Source: Sphingomonadales bacterium (GTDB lineage Bacteria > Pseudomonadota > Alphaproteobacteria > Sphingomonadales > Sphingomonadaceae). Taken from it: a DNA stretch of 6,964 bases. Of the stretch, positions 4,737-6,964 are shown in pieces. Location: contig JAFLDC010000065.1 in the NCBI GenBank assembly GCA_017302775.1, forward strand, positions 1 to 6,964. The letters are read 5' to 3'. Position numbers and translations under genes: made by a program. Under the pieces are notes generated by a model. It saw only the letters and a list, made by a program, of their open reading frames with translations, ran no database searches and was not told where the DNA came from. Each line of letters begins with the position of its first letter. The stretch's first letter is position 1.

Positions 4737-6413
4737 ATGACCATGCTGAAAAACCCCGGGGCCAAATACCGGCCCTTCCCGCCCATCAATCTGCCGGACC
4801 GCCAGTGGCCTTCGCGCCAGATTACCAAGGCCCCCCGCTGGCTTTCCACCGACCTGCGCGATGGCAACCAGGCGCTGATCGACCCGATGGGGGCCGAAAA
4901 GAAGATGCGCTTTTTTGAGCTTCTGCTCAAAGTGGGTTGCAAAGAGATCGAAGTCGGCTTTCCGGCCAGCGGTGCAACTGACTTTGACTTTATTTCCGGG
5001 CTGGTCAGGAACGGCAACATCCCTGACGATGTCGCGGTGCAGGTCTTGACGCAATCACGCCGTGACCTGATCGAAACCAGCTTTGCCAGCCTGGAAGGCG
5101 CGAAGACGGCGATCGTCCACCTGTACAACGCAGTCTCGCCGGTATGGCGCAAGGTCGTGTTCGGCATGACCAAAGACCAGATCAAGGAAATCGCAATCGA
5201 CGGTGCCAAGGTGCTGCGCGATCAGGCGGACAAGTATCATGGCACCGATTGGGTGTTCGAATACAGCCCGGAAACCTTCTCGACCGCCGAAGTCGAATAC
5301 TCGGTCGAAGTCTGCGCGGCGGTGATGGAGGTGCTGCAACCTACGCCGGAAAAGCCGATCATCTTCAACCTGCCCGCCACGGTCGAATGCGCCACTCCCA
5401 ACGTCTATGCCGATCAGGTAGAACTGTTTGGGCGCATGATCCCGAACCGCGACAGCGTGGTGATCTCGTTGCATACCCACAACGACCGCGGCACCGGGAT
5501 CGCCGCAGCCGAACTCGGCCTGATGGCGGGGGGAGACCGCGTGGAAGGCTGTCTGTTTGGCAATGGCGAACGCACCGGAAATTGCGACCTCGTGACTGTC
5601 GCCCTCAACATGTACACGCAGGGCATCGATCCGGAGCTCGATTTTTCCGACATCGACGGGATCGCCAAGACGGTTGAATACTGCAACCGACTGCCGATCC
5701 ACCCCCGCCACCCCTATGCTGGCGAGCTGGTCTACACCTCCTTCTCTGGCAGCCATCAGGACGCGATCAAAAAGGGCTTCGCAGCCCGCGAAAAGCAGAA
5801 CGATGAGCTGTGGGAGATGCCGTACCTGCCAATCGATCCTGCGGATCTCGGCCGTGACTATGAAGCGGTGATCCGGGTCAACTCGCAGTCCGGCAAGGGT
5901 GGATTCGCCTGGGTGCTGGAACAGGACCAGGGCCTGAAGCTACCCAAGAAGATGCAGGCGCACTTCTCCAAGCATGTCCAGGAACTGGCCGACGAAGTCG
6001 GCCGCGAACTGTTTGCCGAGGATATCTGGACCGTGTTCCAGAAGACCTACCACCTTGGCACCCCGCAGCATTTCCAGCTGCTCGACTACGAGGAAACCAA
6101 GGCTCAGGACGGAACCCGTCTGTTCGCCGGCAAGATCGCGGTGGATGACAAGGAGCAGTCGGTTTCAGGCCGCGGCAACGGACTGATCAGTTCGGTTGTG
6201 GCGACGATCGCGGATACCTTTGGCGTTACACTCGAGGTGAAGGACTACACCGAACACGCGATGACTGCCGGTTCTGACGCACGGGCTGCCGCCTACGTCG
6301 AATGCATCGGTCCGAACGGCAAGACCGTGTGGGGCGTGGGCATCGACGAGGACGTTGCGACCGCGTCGGTCCGGGCTGTACTGAGTGCGGCAAACGAGGC
6401 TGCCGCCGGTTAA
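4737..6413 (+). CDS. leuA: 2-isopropylmalate synthase (EC 2.3.3.13), long LeuA2 type
   Basis: Catalyses the first committed step of leucine biosynthesis, condensing acetyl-CoA with 2-oxoisovalerate. The 558-residue protein begins with the YRPFPPINLPDRQWPSRQ region (11-28) characteristic of the longer, actinobacterial-like LeuA. A TIM barrel follows, with TDLRDGNQ at 38-45 (catalytic Arg41, metal ligand Asp42), metal ligands His246 and His248 in LHTHND, and Asn282 in GNGERTGNCD (275-284). The linker contains VNSQSGKGGFAWVL (381-394). The C-terminal LeuA dimer/regulatory domain (about 435-550) carries the leucine feedback site in this family. I start at ATG 4737 (MTMLKNPGAKYRPF); ATG 4743 is the alternative. 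The frame is open upstream to 4608, but that stretch looks unlike LeuA and overlaps the attenuator. The only Shine-Dalgarno-like sequence is a weak GAGA (4726-4729). Its TAA overlaps the stop of the convergent dehydrogenase. Confidence 0.96.
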   Translation: MTMLKNPGAKYRPFPPINLPDRQWPSRQITKAPRWLSTDLRDGNQALIDPMGAEKKMRFFELLLKVGCKEIEVGFPASGATDFDFISGLVRNGNIPDDVAVQVLTQSRRDLIETSFASLEGAKTAIVHLYNAVSPVWRKVVFGMTKDQIKEIAIDGAKVLRDQADKYHGTDWVFEYSPETFSTAEVEYSVEVCAAVMEVLQPTPEKPIIFNLPATVECATPNVYADQVELFGRMIPNRDSVVISLHTHNDRGTGIAAAELGLMAGGDRVEGCLFGNGERTGNCDLVTVALNMYTQGIDPELDFSDIDGIAKTVEYCNRLPIHPRHPYAGELVYTSFSGSHQDAIKKGFAAREKQNDELWEMPYLPIDPADLGRDYEAVIRVNSQSGKGGFAWVLEQDQGLKLPKKMQAHFSKHVQELADEVGRELFAEDIWTVFQKTYHLGTPQHFQLLDYEETKAQDGTRLFAGKIAVDDKEQSVSGRGNGLISSVVATIADTFGVTLEVKDYTEHAMTAGSDARAAAYVECIGPNGKTVWGVGIDEDVATASVRAVLSAANEAAAG

Positions 6414-6964
6414 TCCGGCGTCAGCACCATTTTCAGGGCGCCAGCCTCACGCGCCTCGAACAAGCGATAGGCTTCTGCCCCTTCGCTCAGCGGCAGGCGG
6501 TGGCTGACATAGCGTTCGGGGCGCAAGCGCCCTGATTGCACCAGCGGAAACAGCGCGGGAAGCTCTTCCGGGACTGAACACGTGCCCGTGCGAAAGGTCA
6601 GCCCTGCCGCGAAGGCACGCTCGAGGGGGAAAGCAAAACGGCGGGACTGCTGCACTCCGATTACCGAGACCGTGCCACGGCGCCGAACCAGACGCAGGGC
6701 AAAGTCAACCGTGGCGTCGCTGCCGACCACTTCAACCACGCAGTCCAGTTTGGTGCCGCGCGTGTCTTCGCGAATGCGTTCCAGCGCCTCGTCCGGATGC
6801 AGGGCCAGCGCACCGGCAGCCGCGGCCATGGCGCGGCGTTCCGCGATCGGATCAATCGCATAGACCACGTGCGCGCCCATGACGAACGCGCTGTCAACCG
6901 CCATCAGGCCGATGGGTCCCAGCCCGATCACCGCCACGCTTGACCCCGGGCGGATATCGGCATT
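6410..6964 (-). CDS. Medium-chain (zinc-type) alcohol dehydrogenase family protein, C-terminal part
   Basis: The frame is open from the right edge of the window, so the 5' end is missing; 184 residues are present out of a usual 340-390. The fragment starts NADIRPGSSVAVIGLGPIGL, giving the Rossmann GLGPIG at residues 14-19. Asp38 at the end of the second strand (YAIDP) suggests NAD(H) rather than NADP(H). The segment CVVEVVGSDATVDFALRLV and the C-terminal LSEGAEAYRLFEAREAGALKMVL are standard for MDR dehydrogenases. The catalytic zinc ligands lie in the missing N-terminal half, so zinc dependence and substrate cannot be judged. Its TAA (6412-6410) overlaps the leuA TAA on the other strand. An internal GTG at 6937 is not the real start, because coding similarity continues upstream of it. 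Confidence 0.88.
   Translation of the reverse strand, partial: NADIRPGSSVAVIGLGPIGLMAVDSAFVMGAHVVYAIDPIAERRAMAAAAGALALHPDEALERIREDTRGTKLDCVVEVVGSDATVDFALRLVRRRGTVSVIGVQQSRRFAFPLERAFAAGLTFRTGTCSVPEELPALFPLVQSGRLRPERYVSHRLPLSEGAEAYRLFEAREAGALKMVLTPD

Noticed and set aside
5055..5756. Minus-strand open frame inside leuA
   Set aside because: leuA is unambiguous here, with catalytic motifs on the plus strand; the antisense frame is a codon-bias shadow.

Overview
This window looks like a chromosomal segment of an alphaproteobacterium, most likely a sphingomonad (Sphingomonadaceae/Erythrobacteraceae). That placement rests on moderately high GC, the style of the YceI and LeuA proteins, weak E. coli-like promoters and compact gene spacing. 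It is inference from protein style, not from a marker gene. I see no RNA gene, insertion sequence, CRISPR array or phage gene.

Layout. (1) Bases 3-182 (+) hold the last 59 codons of a YceI-family protein. (2) A minus-strand block, read from 3594 down to 266, encodes a small helix-turn-helix regulator, a family VIII-type serine hydrolase (beta-lactamase fold), a PaaI-like hotdog thioesterase and a microsomal-type epoxide hydrolase. The last three are tightly packed (a TGATG overlap and a 13-nt gap), so they are almost certainly one transcript. (3) Divergent from the regulator, 3710-4537 (+) encodes a complete TauD/TfdA-type Fe(II)/2-oxoglutarate dioxygenase. A perfect inverted repeat, GACCCA-ttt-TGGGTC, sits between the two and abuts the regulator's ribosome binding site, as expected for an autoregulatory operator. 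(4) 4737-6413 (+) is leuA, the long, actinobacterial-style 2-isopropylmalate synthase. (5) 6410-6964 (-) is the C-terminal half of a medium-chain dehydrogenase whose stop codon overlaps that of leuA.

How the genes may work together. The regulator, three hydrolases and dioxygenase have the content of a small accessory catabolic or detoxification locus: ester hydrolysis, acyl-CoA release, epoxide opening and oxidative cleavage or hydroxylation. No substrate can be read from the sequence. leuA is a housekeeping biosynthetic gene and appears unrelated to that locus.

The most interesting non-coding signal is upstream of leuA. A 16-codon reading frame, MTLALGLTLRLIRPWA (4595-4645), has five leucines in its first eleven residues. 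Two strong, mutually exclusive hairpins (4646-4673 and 4657-4683) follow its stop codon directly. This is the architecture of a ribosome-mediated leucine attenuator. The second hairpin lacks a U-tract, so it is not a textbook intrinsic terminator and the mechanism is open. A candidate promoter places the transcription start almost on the leader AUG, suggesting a leaderless leader peptide.
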